NCBI RefSeq assembly: GCF_900100355.1
Contig: NZ_FNFH01000002.1
Location: 496,001-560,000, forward strand
Length of the DNA: 64,000 nt
Reading direction: 5' to 3'
DNA from: Microbulbifer yueqingensis
Lineage (GTDB): Bacteria; Pseudomonadota; Gammaproteobacteria; Pseudomonadales; Cellvibrionaceae
The translations under genes were made by a program, and so were the position numbers. Shown piece by piece: positions 46,119 through 55,666 of this stretch (the first letter of the stretch is position 1; each line of letters opens with the position of its first letter). The notes below the pieces were generated by a model. That model ran no database searches. It saw only the letters and a list, made by a program, of their open reading frames with translations, and was not told the DNA's origin.

Positions 46119-47975
46119 ATGTCCCTTTTCCACAAATCCCTCCTCGCTGCCATCAGCTTCTGCGCCGCAACGGGCGCAGCGGCCATGGAGGAGCGCGCAT
46201 TCAACGAAGCCTTCGCCGAACTGCCCTCGGAGGGCGCTGTCGCCCAGCTCAAGGGTCTGCAGGACCTGCGCTATCGCTGGCTTATGGAGAGTTACCCGTC
46301 CAGCGCCACCTACCGGGGTTACCCGGGCGTCGACGACCGGTGGACCGACCAATCACTCGAGGGCATCAAGCGCCGCCGCGAGCAGACCCGCCGCCTGCTG
46401 GCAGCCAGTCGTCAGCTGGACGAAACCGGGCTGCCGGAAGAGCTGCAACTGGACTACCAGCTGCTCTACCAGGACCTGCTCACAGAAGTGAAGGGTTTCC
46501 AGTTCCCCGACCACCTGATGCCCGTCACCCACATGAGCGGCCTGCCGGGCGAGGTGCCGAGCACCCTGAACGCCATGAGCAAGCGCACGGGAGCCGACTA
46601 CGAGAATATCCTCGCCCGCCTGGAAAAATTGCCGCTGCTCGTGCAACAGACCCGCGAGCTGATGGCGCGCGGCCTGGAACAGGGCATTACCCCACCCCAG
46701 ATCACCCTGCGCGACCTGCCGGCGCAGATTCGCGCGCTGGTTCCGGAAAACCCCGACGAGAGCCCGCTGCTCAAGGCGTTCACCGAGATGACGGGCAATA
46801 TGTCCGCAAGCCAGCAGCAGCGCCTGAAGAAGCGCGCCCACGCCATCTACCGCAGCGAGCTGGTGCCAGCCTTGCGGGTGATGGCTGAGTTCGTCGAGCG
46901 CGAATATATACCCGGAGCAGTTACCGAGACCGCCTTCACCAGCCGGCCGGACGGCCTGCGCTGGTATGCGCACAAAGTGCGGGAGAACACCACCACCAGC
47001 CTGAGCCCGGAGGAAATCCACCGCATCGGCCTGCGCGAGGTGAAGCGCATCCGCGGGGAAATGGAGCAGATCATCGCCGAGACCGGGTTCGATGGCGACT
47101 TCGCGGAATTCACCGAATTCCTGCGCACCGACCCGCGCTTTTTCCACGACAGCCGCGATGCGCTGATGCGCGATTACCGCGATATCGCCAAGCGCATCGA
47201 CGGCGAACTGCCGAAGCTGTTCGGCAAGTTGCCGCGGCTGCCCTACGGCGTTAAACGCATTCCCACATACCTGGAGAAGTCCGCCACCACAGCCTACTAC
47301 ATGCCCGGCTCCATCGAGGCGGGCCGCGCGGGTGTCTTCTTCGCCAACACCTACGCCCTGGACAGCCGCCCCAAATGGGAAATGGAAGCACTGACGGTGC
47401 ACGAGGCCATGCCCGGCCATCACCTGCAGATCGCCCTGGCCCAGGAGCTTGAGGGTGTGCACCCGCTGCGCCGCGTCGGCGGCTATACCGCTTTCGTGGA
47501 GGGCTGGGGCCTCTACTCCGAGAGCCTGGGCCACGACCTGGGCATGTACCAGGATCCCTACAGCCGCTTCGGCGCCCTGACCTATGACATGTGGCGCGCC
47601 GTGCGCCTGGTGGTGGACACCGGCATGCACCAGCTGGGCTGGAGCCGTGAAGAGGCGATCGAGTACTTCATGGCCAACAGTGCCAAGCCCCGCCACGACG
47701 TCACCGTGGAGATTGACCGCTACCTGGTATGGCCGGGACAGGCCCTGGCCTACAAACTCGGGCAGCTGAAAATCATGGCACTGCGGGCCGCCGCCGAAGA
47801 GGAGCTGGGTGACGGCTTCGATATTCGCGCTTTCCACGACCAGCTGCTGGGCGCGGGTGCCGTGCCGCTGAACGTGCTGGAGAGCCGCATGAACGCCTGG
47901 CTGGAGACCCGGAGTACACAGGCCGCTGCATCCACTTCACCGGCCTGGGACAGCGGGGAAGCAACCCCAAACTGA
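46119..47975 (+). CDS. DUF885-family secreted metallopeptidase-like protein
   Basis: A 618-residue protein with a signal peptide ([21 protein letters not shown]) and the DUF885 architecture: [26 protein letters not shown] and the zinc-site-like motif [16 protein letters not shown], then [16 protein letters not shown] and [18 protein letters not shown]. The HExxPGHH pattern suggests a gluzincin-like peptidase acting in the periplasm. GAGGT precedes the ATG at 46119. It follows dxs by 55 bases but has no known role in isoprenoid synthesis. Confidence 0.9.
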   Translation: MSLFHKSLLAAISFCAATGAAAMEERAFNEAFAELPSEGAVAQLKGLQDLRYRWLMESYPSSATYRGYPGVDDRWTDQSLEGIKRRREQTRRLLAASRQLDETGLPEELQLDYQLLYQDLLTEVKGFQFPDHLMPVTHMSGLPGEVPSTLNAMSKRTGADYENILARLEKLPLLVQQTRELMARGLEQGITPPQITLRDLPAQIRALVPENPDESPLLKAFTEMTGNMSASQQQRLKKRAHAIYRSELVPALRVMAEFVEREYIPGAVTETAFTSRPDGLRWYAHKVRENTTTSLSPEEIHRIGLREVKRIRGEMEQIIAETGFDGDFAEFTEFLRTDPRFFHDSRDALMRDYRDIAKRIDGELPKLFGKLPRLPYGVKRIPTYLEKSATTAYYMPGSIEAGRAGVFFANTYALDSRPKWEMEALTVHEAMPGHHLQIALAQELEGVHPLRRVGGYTAFVEGWGLYSESLGHDLGMYQDPYSRFGALTYDMWRAVRLVVDTGMHQLGWSREEAIEYFMANSAKPRHDVTVEIDRYLVWPGQALAYKLGQLKIMALRAAAEEELGDGFDIRAFHDQLLGAGAVPLNVLESRMNAWLETRSTQAAASTSPAWDSGEATPN

Positions 47976-48006
47976 GGGGCGTGCGACCGCATTAGTGATC
48001 AGGTTA

Positions 48007-48039
48007 CACAAGAGGCGATCCACTGGATCGCCTCTTGTG
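48007..48039. terminator. bidirectional terminator-like hairpin
   Basis: CACAAGAGGCGATCC (48007-48021) and GGATCGCCTCTTGTG (48025-48039) form a perfect 15-bp stem around ACT, between the convergent DUF885 and TPR-lipoprotein genes. No T-run follows on either strand. Confidence 0.7.
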
Positions 48040-48041
48040 CG

Positions 48042-49202
48042 TTAGAGATTTGCCGACTGCTTCAGTTCGAACAACTGGCGCCGGTAGCCTTTTTTTATCT
48101 GGCGATCCCGAACCAGCGCAAATGCTTCGCGCAAGTGTCGTGTGGACTCGCCGAAGTCCTGAAGCCTGTAACTCGTAATTCCCATCAAGAAATGCAAACG
48201 GTGATCGTCTGCCGCCTTGTTGACGACCCGCTTCAGCAACCTTTTCGCTTCAGCGTACTTGCCCTCCTCATATGCGTCACGCGCCTCAAAATACACCAGG
48301 CCGGGGTCGTCGTTGCGTAGCCGCTCGACAGACGTTACGAGGCCGCCGATCAATCCCCCATGGCCTGCGTCGTTTGCAACTCGCTCCAGGTTACGGGCAG
48401 CCACCAGGTTCAACCGGTTGAGCTGCAATGCCTGGATAAAGGCATCAGTGGCTAGGTCATACTCCCCGACCCTTTCGTAGAGAACGCCGAGGTTAACCCA
48501 AAAATCACTATTCCCCGGCGCAAGCTCCACCGCCTTACGCAAGCGCAGGAACGCCCGAGCCCATTCGCCACTGACAAGGTCGGCAACAGCATTGTTGTTA
48601 TAGTATTGGGACAGCGCCACGCGGTCGGGAACCGTTGCGCTGGCAAAAGCGATATCAAAGTCAACCACGCCAAAGTCAATTACCTGGCGACCCTCCGGCA
48701 ATTCCACAAGCAGGTTTATGTGGCGAAAATTCACCGCAACTTCCCGCTCCCGAATCTGTTTGGGGGGCACCTCGACCTGATTGAAGGATGCTTTTACGCC
48801 GATCTCACGGGCCATCGCCGCCAGCAGCATGGTTACGCTCAGGCAGTTGCCTTTCCGGCGCAAAAAAGTCTCCGCAACCGGCAGCGTCGCAAAAGTATCG
48901 AATTCGACCTCAAAGAGGCCATCGCGGAATTGCTGGACAAGCAGCGACCACTTTTCTTCCGGGGATGCTTGCCCAGGTAGCTGGTCGATATAGCGCCTGA
49001 TTTCCGGACTGATCGCCATGGGATCTCGCTCAGCTGCAACGAGATCTTTCCCTGCATCCAAAGCAAATGCCGCCCCACTGAGCAGGCCACTCGTGTCAAC
49101 CTGGTAAATGAAGGGGTCGAAAGCATTGTGAGCCGGCGGCCCTTTCTGGGAACTGCAGGACACACAGAAAAACAGAGCCACGAGACTCAACGGAAGACGC
49201 AT
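48042..49202 (-). CDS. putative lipoprotein with transglutaminase-like and TPR regions
   Basis: A 386-residue protein. The N-terminal signal MRLPLSLVALFFCVSCSS is lipoprotein-like although the lipobox (CVSC) is not ideal. Residues about 85-185 show a transglutaminase-like cysteine-protease pattern: GNCLSVTMLLAAMAREIG (Cys), FRHINLLVELP (His) and QVIDFGVVDFD (Asp). From about 195, three to four TPR units follow (DFWVNLGVLYERVGEYDLAT, YFEARDAYEEGKYAEAKRLL). Base composition is lower in GC than the neighbours (a 60-base sample at 48541-48600 has 34 G+C), and it interrupts an otherwise conserved gene run. Function unknown. Confidence 0.82.
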   Translation of the reverse strand: MRLPLSLVALFFCVSCSSQKGPPAHNAFDPFIYQVDTSGLLSGAAFALDAGKDLVAAERDPMAISPEIRRYIDQLPGQASPEEKWSLLVQQFRDGLFEVEFDTFATLPVAETFLRRKGNCLSVTMLLAAMAREIGVKASFNQVEVPPKQIREREVAVNFRHINLLVELPEGRQVIDFGVVDFDIAFASATVPDRVALSQYYNNNAVADLVSGEWARAFLRLRKAVELAPGNSDFWVNLGVLYERVGEYDLATDAFIQALQLNRLNLVAARNLERVANDAGHGGLIGGLVTSVERLRNDDPGLVYFEARDAYEEGKYAEAKRLLKRVVNKAADDHRLHFLMGITSYRLQDFGESTRHLREAFALVRDRQIKKGYRRQLFELKQSANL

Positions 49203-49974
49203 ATTATTTTCTCGGCAGGAGGGCTTAATTAATTGGCGCGCAATCCTACCAAAAGAGAGGCAGACCTCAACGGCGTGAAAAAGAAAATTTCTTCCGACCA
49301 GTTCGCAAAAAGCAGAATTCTGACTTTCTGAACTATTTATTTTCGATTAAAGGGAGTTACACGAACCGCAGCGAGCACTTACTTACAATAATGTCTGCTG
49401 TTCTGCAGAAAACCCCTAGCGCATGGTCACTGGTGACTGTCAGGTTTATGCCGCTGCTCAATCCCACGGATCGAAGTCCAGTGGTCGCTCACAAACTTGC
49501 CGAAGCCGGATCGGGCTAAAGGTGGGAATGGCAGGCATCCGAGCTTGGAGAGAAAACGCCGCCAACACTGGAATTCCACGTGAAGATCTATTGGGAGGGC
49601 GGGCGCCTAAAAGAAAAAAGCCGGCAAATGCCGGCTTTCCTTACCGATTGCTGCGGGTGCATCACCTTTCTCGACCCGCGACAACCAGATGCATTGAGTA
49701 TAGACAATACTGCGCTTGCTGCCCGTCCTACTCGCGAACAAGAATCCCGCAGCGCCGTTTCCTTCCCGTGACGCTTTTATAAAGTTTTAGTGACAGCCGT
49801 ATTCACGGGGTCCCGGGAGCGATCGCCGATATGGAGTTTGAAATCTATCGCTGGCACGGACAGGCACGCACGCCATCGGAGAAGACTGGCGTCCGGTATG
49901 CGGGCCGGGCCGAGTGCGCTCCTATGGCTGGTTGATACCTTCCGGTCAAATTATCCGGAAGCGGCGGGCGCGGC
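49203..49974. other. AT-rich intergenic region with a leftward terminator
   Basis: 772 bases without a convincing gene. 49203-49400 is clearly AT-rich and should hold the lipoprotein promoter. Confidence 0.55.
49617..49638 (-). terminator. leftward terminator, probably of ribA
   Basis: AAAGCCGGCA (49617-49626) and TGCCGGCTTT (49629-49638) pair, and on the minus strand GCCGGC is followed by six T residues, then CTTTT. It is 337 bases past the ribA stop, with no gene between. Confidence 0.75.
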
Positions 49975-50589
49975 TCAGGGCTCCGCGCCTCCCTCCTCTT
50001 CGTCATTGAGCAGGTGACCCAGTTTGCCACGCTTGGTGGAGAGGTACTTGATATTGTGGGGATTGCGGCCGGTCTGGTGGGGCAGGCGCTCCACCACTTT
50101 CACGCCCAGGTCCTCCAGCGCCTTTACCTTGCGCGGGTTATTGGTCATCAGGCGGATGGAACCGATATGCAGGTGGTCGAGCATCGCTTTCAGGATTGAG
50201 TAGTCGCGCATGTCGGCGCCAAAGCCGAGCTGCTCGTTGGCCTCCACCGTGTCGGCGCCGCAGTCCTGCAGCTTGTAGGCGCGAATCTTGTTCAACAGGC
50301 CTATACCGCGGCCCTCCTGGCGCAGGTAAAACACCGCGCCGCGCCCCTCTACCGCAATCCGGTGCAGGGCATGCTGCAGCTGGGCACCGCAGTCACAGCG
50401 CAGCGAGAAGAGTGCGTCGCCGGTCAGGCATTCGGAATGAATGCGGGCCAGCACCGGCTCGTCGGTATCCAGGTCGCCCATCGTGAGCACCAGGTGTTCC
50501 TTGCCGGTGTCCGTCTCCTCGAACCCGTGCATCTCGAACATGCCCCAGGGCGTGGGTAGCTTGGAGGATTCCACAAAGCGAATGGTCAA
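49975..50589 (-). CDS. ribA: GTP cyclohydrolase II
   Basis: Opens the GTP ring to give the first riboflavin intermediate, formate and pyrophosphate. It has 204 residues, the stand-alone size. The zinc and catalytic motif is intact: [20 protein letters not shown] (three cysteines), followed by [15 protein letters not shown] and VEANEQLGF. This full-length enzyme complements the ribBA gene at 53836, whose RibA-like half lacks these residues. Confidence 0.97.
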   Translation of the reverse strand: MTIRFVESSKLPTPWGMFEMHGFEETDTGKEHLVLTMGDLDTDEPVLARIHSECLTGDALFSLRCDCGAQLQHALHRIAVEGRGAVFYLRQEGRGIGLLNKIRAYKLQDCGADTVEANEQLGFGADMRDYSILKAMLDHLHIGSIRLMTNNPRKVKALEDLGVKVVERLPHQTGRNPHNIKYLSTKRGKLGHLLNDEEEGGAEP

Positions 50590-50604
50590 GTTCTTACCTC
50601 GTCA

Positions 50605-51243
50605 TCAGTTGCGCGCACGCAGGATCAGCATGCCGCGCTGCTGCTCCATGTCCACCCGGCTCAGGAAGCTGTTGCCCAGCAGGGTGATATGGGGAAATTC
50701 ATTGGCGTGGACCGTCGCCTCGATATTGTGCAGCTTGATGCCACCCACGGTGACGCTGGCCAGTGTCACCCGGTAGGCGCGGGTGACGCCGTTGGCGGTG
50801 GCCACGCTGATTGGCTCGGCGCCGTCCAGGTCCAGCCCCAGCCCCTTTGCCGTGGGATAATTGAAGGCAATGCTGGTCGCCCCGGTATCTACCAGTACCG
50901 GCACCCGGCGGCCGTTGACCCAGGCGTCAGTACTAAAGTGGCCCCGGCTGTCCGCCACCAGGCGCACTTCCGTCTGTTCGGCCCGGGCATAACGCGCCGC
51001 CACCGGCGCATCGAGGGTGAGCTTCTGCACCCGCTCGCCCACCTTCACCCGTGCAAACTTGCTGTTTGCCTCCAGCAGGCGCACCCCCTCGGGTGACGTC
51101 TGCCCGCTTTTCAGCAGGCGCTGCCTGCCATCCACTTCCAGCATGGCGCTGCTGCCGAACAGGGCCTTCAGCTGCACCTGCTGGGCCCACAGCGGTGCCG
51201 GGACCAACACCAGGCAACAGAACAGCAGGCGGTGAATCATCAT
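50605..51243 (-). CDS. retropepsin-like aspartic protease (TIGR02281 / clan AA type)
   Basis: A 212-residue secreted or periplasm-facing protein with a signal peptide (MMIHRLLFCCLVLVPAPLWA) and a single retropepsin-like domain: VLVDTGATSIAF holds the catalytic DTG, followed by the flap region and the conserved ITLLGNSFLSR near the end. Family members are thought to act as dimers, like retroviral proteases. GGGGAG before 51243 sets the start. It sits between ribA and pgpA, with a stop 15 bases before ribA, so it is co-transcribed with the riboflavin genes without an evident reason. Confidence 0.87.
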   Translation of the reverse strand: MMIHRLLFCCLVLVPAPLWAQQVQLKALFGSSAMLEVDGRQRLLKSGQTSPEGVRLLEANSKFARVKVGERVQKLTLDAPVAARYARAEQTEVRLVADSRGHFSTDAWVNGRRVPVLVDTGATSIAFNYPTAKGLGLDLDGAEPISVATANGVTRAYRVTLASVTVGGIKLHNIEATVHANEFPHITLLGNSFLSRVDMEQQRGMLILRARN

Positions 51244-51272
51244 GGTGCACTCCCCTTCAGCAGCCCGGCGGC

Positions 51273-51767
51273 CTAGCCAATCCATGCGGCGGTCAGCTGC
51301 AGGATGAGCGCCGCGTATCCGGCTGCCAGTATATCGTCCAGCATAATTCCCACACCACCGTGGACACGCCGGTCAACCCAGCCGATCGGCTGCGGCTTGG
51401 CGATATCAAACAGCCTGAACAGCACCAGCCCGTAGAGGGCCCAGCCCCACCCGGCCGGCGCCATGAACATGGTCAGCCAGTAGCCCACCATCTCATCCCA
51501 GACAATGCCGCCATGGTCGTGCACTCCCAGGGCACGGGATGCCGCGCCACAGAGGTAACAGCCGACCAGCGCGGTGACCACCACCACCGCCAGGTACTGC
51601 GCCGGCGGCAGGAACTGCAGGAACCACCAGAAAGGCAGCGCCATCAGGGTACCGAAAGTACCCGGCGCCTTCGGGGCGAGACCCGAGCCAAAGCCGAAGG
51701 CCAGCAGCATGGTGGGGCTGCGCAACAACTGGCCCGCAGTGGGCTGGGGGATGGATGTGTCAGTCAT
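51273..51767 (-). CDS. pgpA: phosphatidylglycerophosphatase A
   Basis: Dephosphorylates phosphatidylglycerol phosphate in the inner membrane. It has 164 residues with several helices and the family motifs ATFGSGL-like FGFGSGLAPKAPGTFGTL, GGIVWDEMVGYWLT (shown as DEMVGYWLT) and LFRLFDIAKPQPIGW...HGGVGIMLDDILAG-like end (HGGVGIMLDDILAAG). It is three bases after thiL, a conserved order. Confidence 0.96.
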   Translation of the reverse strand: MTDTSIPQPTAGQLLRSPTMLLAFGFGSGLAPKAPGTFGTLMALPFWWFLQFLPPAQYLAVVVVTALVGCYLCGAASRALGVHDHGGIVWDEMVGYWLTMFMAPAGWGWALYGLVLFRLFDIAKPQPIGWVDRRVHGGVGIMLDDILAAGYAALILQLTAAWIG

Positions 51768-51770
51768 AAT

Positions 51771-52751
51771 TCAAAAATGCGTGTATCCGGGCCGCCTGGC
51801 CCGCCACTCTTCGCCCTCCAGATGGCAGCGTACCCGACCCCCAGCCGCGGGACCGGTTCCCCGTTCCACCAGGGTACCGATACGCACCGGTGTGAGGCCC
51901 CGCTGCCTGCAGTGATCGATTGCTTCCTCCACCTTGCCCTCCGGCACGGTGAAGCACAACTGGTAATCGTCACCGCCGGTGGCGGCCAGCTCCAGGGCTT
52001 CCGGGCCGGCCAGCTCCCGCGCCAGTGAGGCCACCGGTATCTTCGCCATATCCAGTTCCGCATCGACACCGCTCCTGGCGCAGATATGTCCCAGGTCCGC
52101 CAGCAGGCCATCGGAAATATCCAGCGCGGCGCTGGCGAGGCCGGCGATGGCTTCTGCCAGTGCCAGCTGTGGCTCGGGGTGATAGTAAGCATTCACCGCC
52201 TGTGCCTCCAGCGCCGGCGCCGCCGGGCGCTCGCCGAGAATTACCGGCAGCGCGGCAGCGGCCGCACCCAGCGGGCCGCTCACAAATACGGCATCACCGG
52301 GACCGGCGCCGTCGCGCCGCAGGGGCGTCGCAACGCTGCCCGTTACCTGGATGGTAATGGTCAACGGGCCTTTCGTCGTATCGCCGCCGACCAGGGATAT
52401 GCCGTATTCCCGTGCAGTCTGCAGCAGCCCGTCAGCGAAGCCCTGCAGCCACTCCCGGTCGCTCTCGGGCAGCGTGAGCGCCAGGGTAAACCACAGCGGC
52501 CGCGCATTCATTGCCGCCAGGTCGCTCAGGTTGACCCGCAGCGCGCGCCCGGCCACCAGTGCCGGGTCCGCGTCCGCCGGGAAGTGGCGCCCCGCCACCA
52601 GGGTGTCTACGGTAGTGGCCAGCTGCCGCCCGACAGGCGGCTCGAGCAGCGCGCAGTCATCGCCGATACCGAGCACGACCCCCTCACCCCGCGGCGCGTC
52701 GGCGAAGTAGTCACGGATAATCTCGAATTCGCCCGGGGCAGCCTGCTTCAC
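51771..52751 (-). CDS. thiL: thiamine-monophosphate kinase
   Basis: Makes thiamine diphosphate from thiamine monophosphate. It has 326 residues. Marks: the N-terminus FEIIRDYFAD, GIGDDCALLEPP, ATTVDTLVAGRHFP, the metal-binding RVNLSDLAAMNARPLW, and SLVGGDTTKGPLTI. It is eight bases after nusB and three before pgpA. Confidence 0.97.
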   Translation of the reverse strand: MKQAAPGEFEIIRDYFADAPRGEGVVLGIGDDCALLEPPVGRQLATTVDTLVAGRHFPADADPALVAGRALRVNLSDLAAMNARPLWFTLALTLPESDREWLQGFADGLLQTAREYGISLVGGDTTKGPLTITIQVTGSVATPLRRDGAGPGDAVFVSGPLGAAAAALPVILGERPAAPALEAQAVNAYYHPEPQLALAEAIAGLASAALDISDGLLADLGHICARSGVDAELDMAKIPVASLARELAGPEALELAATGGDDYQLCFTVPEGKVEEAIDHCRQRGLTPVRIGTLVERGTGPAAGGRVRCHLEGEEWRARRPGYTHF

Positions 52752-52759
52752 GTGCCAGC

Positions 52760-53203
52760 TCAGCCGCGCCTGTCCGCCTGGACTTCTGCCTTGCGCAGGT
52801 CCGCCGCAGTCTTGTCGAGGATACCGTTGATGTACTTGAAAGCATCGGTGGGGCCGAACTTCTTCGCCAGCGCCACCGCCTCGTTGATTACCACCTTGTA
52901 GGGTACGTCAATGCGATTCTGCAGCTCGTAAGTCGACATGCGCAGCAGCGCGCGGGACACCGGGTCCAGGTCGTCGATCTTGCGATCTAGGTGGGGCGCG
53001 AAGGCGGCCTCCACGTCATCAAGGTTCTTCGCCACGCCGTGGAACAGCTCGCGAAAGTAGTCCACGTCGGTCTTGCTCATGTCATTGTCGGCATGAAACT
53101 CGGCCTCGATGGCATTCAGGCTGGCACCGGCCATCTGCCACTGGTACAGCGCCTGCATGGCGTAATGGCGCGCCTTGCGGCGCGCGGAAGCGGTAACGGT
53201 CAT
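52760..53203 (-). CDS. nusB: transcription antitermination factor NusB
   Basis: With NusE (S10) it binds boxA RNA in rRNA antitermination. It has 147 residues, all helical, with [20 protein letters not shown] at the start and [30 protein letters not shown] at the end. I chose the ATG at 53203 ([10 protein letters not shown]); the longer frame to 53308 is derived from a palindromic repeat. Confidence 0.96.
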   Translation of the reverse strand: MTVTASARRKARHYAMQALYQWQMAGASLNAIEAEFHADNDMSKTDVDYFRELFHGVAKNLDDVEAAFAPHLDRKIDDLDPVSRALLRMSTYELQNRIDVPYKVVINEAVALAKKFGPTDAFKYINGILDKTAADLRKAEVQADRRG

Positions 53204-53225
53204 TATCAATTCCGATTCAAATCCG

Positions 53226-53295
53226 TAGGAGCGGCCGCTGGCCGCGATAACATATTCATTCTGGGCGCACGAATCGCGGCCAACGGCCGCTCCTA
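53226..53295. repeat. inverted pair of REP-like units between ribH and nusB
   Basis: A 23-base arm starting TAGGAGCGGCCGCTGG (53226-53248) and its inverted partner ending CGGCCGCTCCTA (53273-53295) match at 22 of 23 positions, around a 24-base loop. It is the TAGGAGCGGCC-type repeat common in pseudomonads and their relatives. In the mRNA it would make a large hairpin between ribH and nusB. Confidence 0.8.
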
Positions 53296-53319
53296 CAAGG
53301 TGCCCCAACGGACCCCGGG

Positions 53320-53790
53320 TTAAACCTTGCCCAACAGCGAGACCATCTCAAGCGCAGTCTCAGCCGCCTCGCAGCCCTTGTTGCCGGCCTTGGTACCGGA
53401 ACGCTCGATGGCCTGTTCGATGGAATCCACGGTGAGCACGCCGAAGGTCACCGGCACGCCGCTGTCCAGGGATACCTGCGCCAGGCCCTTGGTGCACTCG
53501 CCGGCCACATACTCAAAGTGCGGGGTGCCACCGCGGATCACCGCCCCCAGGGCGATAATCGCATCGTAACGACCACTGGCCGCCAGTTTCTTCGCCGCCA
53601 GCGGGAACTCGAAGGCGCCCGGGGCGTAGTAGATGGTGATGTCCTCTTCCTTGATGCCCTTGCGGCGCAGGGTGTCGAGGGCACCCTCTTTGAGGCTCTC
53701 CACCACAAAGCTGTTCCAGCGGCTCACCAGCAGCGCGTACTTGCCGTGGCAGCCGATAAAATCCCCTTCGATAACCTTGATCTCGCTCAT
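53320..53790 (-). CDS. ribH: 6,7-dimethyl-8-ribityllumazine synthase
   Basis: Condenses the pyrimidine and dihydroxybutanone phosphate precursors. It has 156 residues, with [48 protein letters not shown] and [12 protein letters not shown]. The ATG at 53790 begins [10 protein letters not shown]; an in-frame TTG at 53805 is possible, since AGG touches the ATG. It is followed by the REP-like hairpin and nusB. Confidence 0.96.
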   Translation of the reverse strand: MSEIKVIEGDFIGCHGKYALLVSRWNSFVVESLKEGALDTLRRKGIKEEDITIYYAPGAFEFPLAAKKLAASGRYDAIIALGAVIRGGTPHFEYVAGECTKGLAQVSLDSGVPVTFGVLTVDSIEQAIERSGTKAGNKGCEAAETALEMVSLLGKV

Positions 53791-53835
53791 CCTAAATTGT
53801 CCCAATTCGTTGTTCTGTCTCGGTGTGCCGGCCAG

Positions 53836-54951
53836 TCAGTCCTCGTCGGCATTCAGGTACTCTTCCACTTCCAGGTCGAAACCGGAGATGGCGCTGAAGC
53901 GGAAAGGTGCGCTCATCAGCCGCATCTTGCGCACATTGAGTTCGCGCAGGATCTGCGAGCCGGTACCCACCTGCTTGTACACCAGGTCCTGGCTCGGGCG
54001 CTGCTGCTTGCCACTGATCAGCCAGTCGATGCTCTCCTCGATCTCATCGGTGGTCTCGTTGTGACAGATCAATACCACTACACCCTTGCCCTCTTTTTCC
54101 ACCCGCTGCATGGCGCGGCGGAAAGTCCAGGGAGTGTACTTCTCGTCACCGCGGCGGATAGTGAGCACGTCCCGCAGGGTATTGCCCACGTGAACGCGCA
54201 CCAGCGTCGGCTCCTCCGGTGTGGGCTCGCCCTTGATAAAGGCAAAGTGGCGTTCGCGACGCGCCTTGTCCAGGTAGGTGCGCAGCCTGAAGTTGCCGTA
54301 CTCGGTCTGCACCTGGCGCTCATTGGTGCACTCGACGGTGGTCTCGTTCAGGGCCCGGTAGTTGATCAGGTCGGCGATGGTGCCGATCTTCAGGTTGTGG
54401 GTTTTGGCAAAGGTCTCCAGGTCGGGCCGGCGCGCCATGGTGCCGTCCTCGTTCATGATCTCCACGATCACCGCGGCGGACTCGAAGCCCGCCAGGCGCG
54501 CCAGGTCACAGCTGGCCTCGGTGTGGCCGGCGCGGCTCAGCACCCCGCCGGGCTGGGCCATAATCGGGAAGATATGCCCGGGCTGCACGATGTCGCGCGG
54601 CTTGGCGTTGCGCGCCACGGCGGCGCGGACGGTGCGCGCGCGGTCAGCGGCGGAGATGCCGGTGGTCACGCCCTCGGCCGCCTCGATGGAAACGGTGAAG
54701 TTGGTGCTGAACTGGGCGCCGTTGTCCTGGGACATCAGCGGCAGGTCCAGTTGCTCGCAGCGCTCGCGGGACATCGGCAGGCAGATCAGGCCGCGGGCGT
54801 GGGTGGCCATGAAGTTGATGTCCTCGGCGCGTACCTGCTCCGCCGCCATCACCAGGTCACCCTCGTTTTCCCGGTCCTCGTCATCCATCAGGATCACCAT
54901 CTTGCCCTGGCGGATATCGTCGATCAGTTCTTCAACCGTATTGAGTTCCAT
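53836..54951 (-). CDS. ribBA: 3,4-dihydroxy-2-butanone 4-phosphate synthase with degenerate GTP cyclohydrolase II half
   Basis: A 371-residue two-domain protein. The RibB half is complete: VILMDDEDRENEGDLVMAAE, FMATHARGLICLP, RAGHTEASCDLARLAGFE and EIMNEDGTMARRPDLE. The C-terminal half (from about 205) has the RibA fold length but lacks the three zinc cysteines and the GRGIG loop (VRVHVGNTLRDVLTI, CHNETTDEIEESI stand in their place), so it cannot be a cyclohydrolase. Such RibBX-type proteins are common in gammaproteobacteria. The active cyclohydrolase is the separate ribA. Confidence 0.94.
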   Translation of the reverse strand: MELNTVEELIDDIRQGKMVILMDDEDRENEGDLVMAAEQVRAEDINFMATHARGLICLPMSRERCEQLDLPLMSQDNGAQFSTNFTVSIEAAEGVTTGISAADRARTVRAAVARNAKPRDIVQPGHIFPIMAQPGGVLSRAGHTEASCDLARLAGFESAAVIVEIMNEDGTMARRPDLETFAKTHNLKIGTIADLINYRALNETTVECTNERQVQTEYGNFRLRTYLDKARRERHFAFIKGEPTPEEPTLVRVHVGNTLRDVLTIRRGDEKYTPWTFRRAMQRVEKEGKGVVVLICHNETTDEIEESIDWLISGKQQRPSQDLVYKQVGTGSQILRELNVRKMRLMSAPFRFSAISGFDLEVEEYLNADED

Positions 54952-55003
54952 AAATCTCTCTGAGTCGTGATTCGTGGTCTAAAGCCGGCGCGCCGGTATA
55001 TTT

Positions 55004-55666
55004 CTAGGTCCTGTAAAAACCGTGCCGGGCCAGGAATTCGACGGTCAGGCCACCGTCGCCCGGCTTCGCCGCCTGGTCGCCCAGCAGCAGTCGCTCAAGG
55101 TAGCGCGCGATCAGGTCCACCTCCAGGTTGACCCGCGTGCCCGCCTGGTAGCCCCCCATGATCGTTTCCTGCAGCGTGTGCGGCACGATGGTCAGCTCGA
55201 ATTCAGCGCCGTCCACAGCGTTGACGGTGAGGCTGGTGCCATCCACCGTAATCGAGCCCTTGTGGGCAATGTACTTTGCCAGCTGGTCCGGGGCCCGCAG
55301 GCGGAAGCGCTCGGCGCGCGCCTCACTCCGGCGCCAGACCACCTCGCCGATCCCATCCACGTGGCCGCTGACGATATGCCCGCCGAGGCGGGTCTGCGGT
55401 GTCAGGGCCTTCTCCAGGTTGACCCGGTCACCGGTTTTCCAGCCATTCACCGTCGTGACATCCAGGGTCTCGGCAGAGACATCCGCCCAGTAGCCGTCGC
55501 CCGGCAGGTCCACCACTGTCAGGCAGACGCCATTGGTGGCGATACTGTCGCCGAGCTGCACGTCGGACAGGTCGAGCTTGCCGCTCCTCACGCGCACACG
55601 CAGGTCGCCGCCCTGGGGTTTCAGCTCGGTGATCTCGCCCACCGCCTCGATGATTCCGGTAAACAT
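55004..55666 (-). CDS. ribE: riboflavin synthase (alpha chain)
   Basis: Dismutates two lumazine molecules to riboflavin. It has 220 residues made of two similar barrels: [12 protein letters not shown] and GDSIATNGVCLTVV in the first, GHIVSGHVDGIGEV and GSITVDGTSLTVNAV in the second. It shares one base with the ribD stop. Order ribD-ribE-ribBA-ribH is conserved. Confidence 0.97.
   Translation of the reverse strand: MFTGIIEAVGEITELKPQGGDLRVRVRSGKLDLSDVQLGDSIATNGVCLTVVDLPGDGYWADVSAETLDVTTVNGWKTGDRVNLEKALTPQTRLGGHIVSGHVDGIGEVVWRRSEARAERFRLRAPDQLAKYIAHKGSITVDGTSLTVNAVDGAEFELTIVPHTLQETIMGGYQAGTRVNLEVDLIARYLERLLLGDQAAKPGDGGLTVEFLARHGFYRT

Noticed and set aside
54952..55003. FMN riboswitch before ribBA
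   Set aside because: Only about 50 bases lie between ribE and ribBA, too little for the RFN element, and no conserved helices are seen elsewhere in the cluster.
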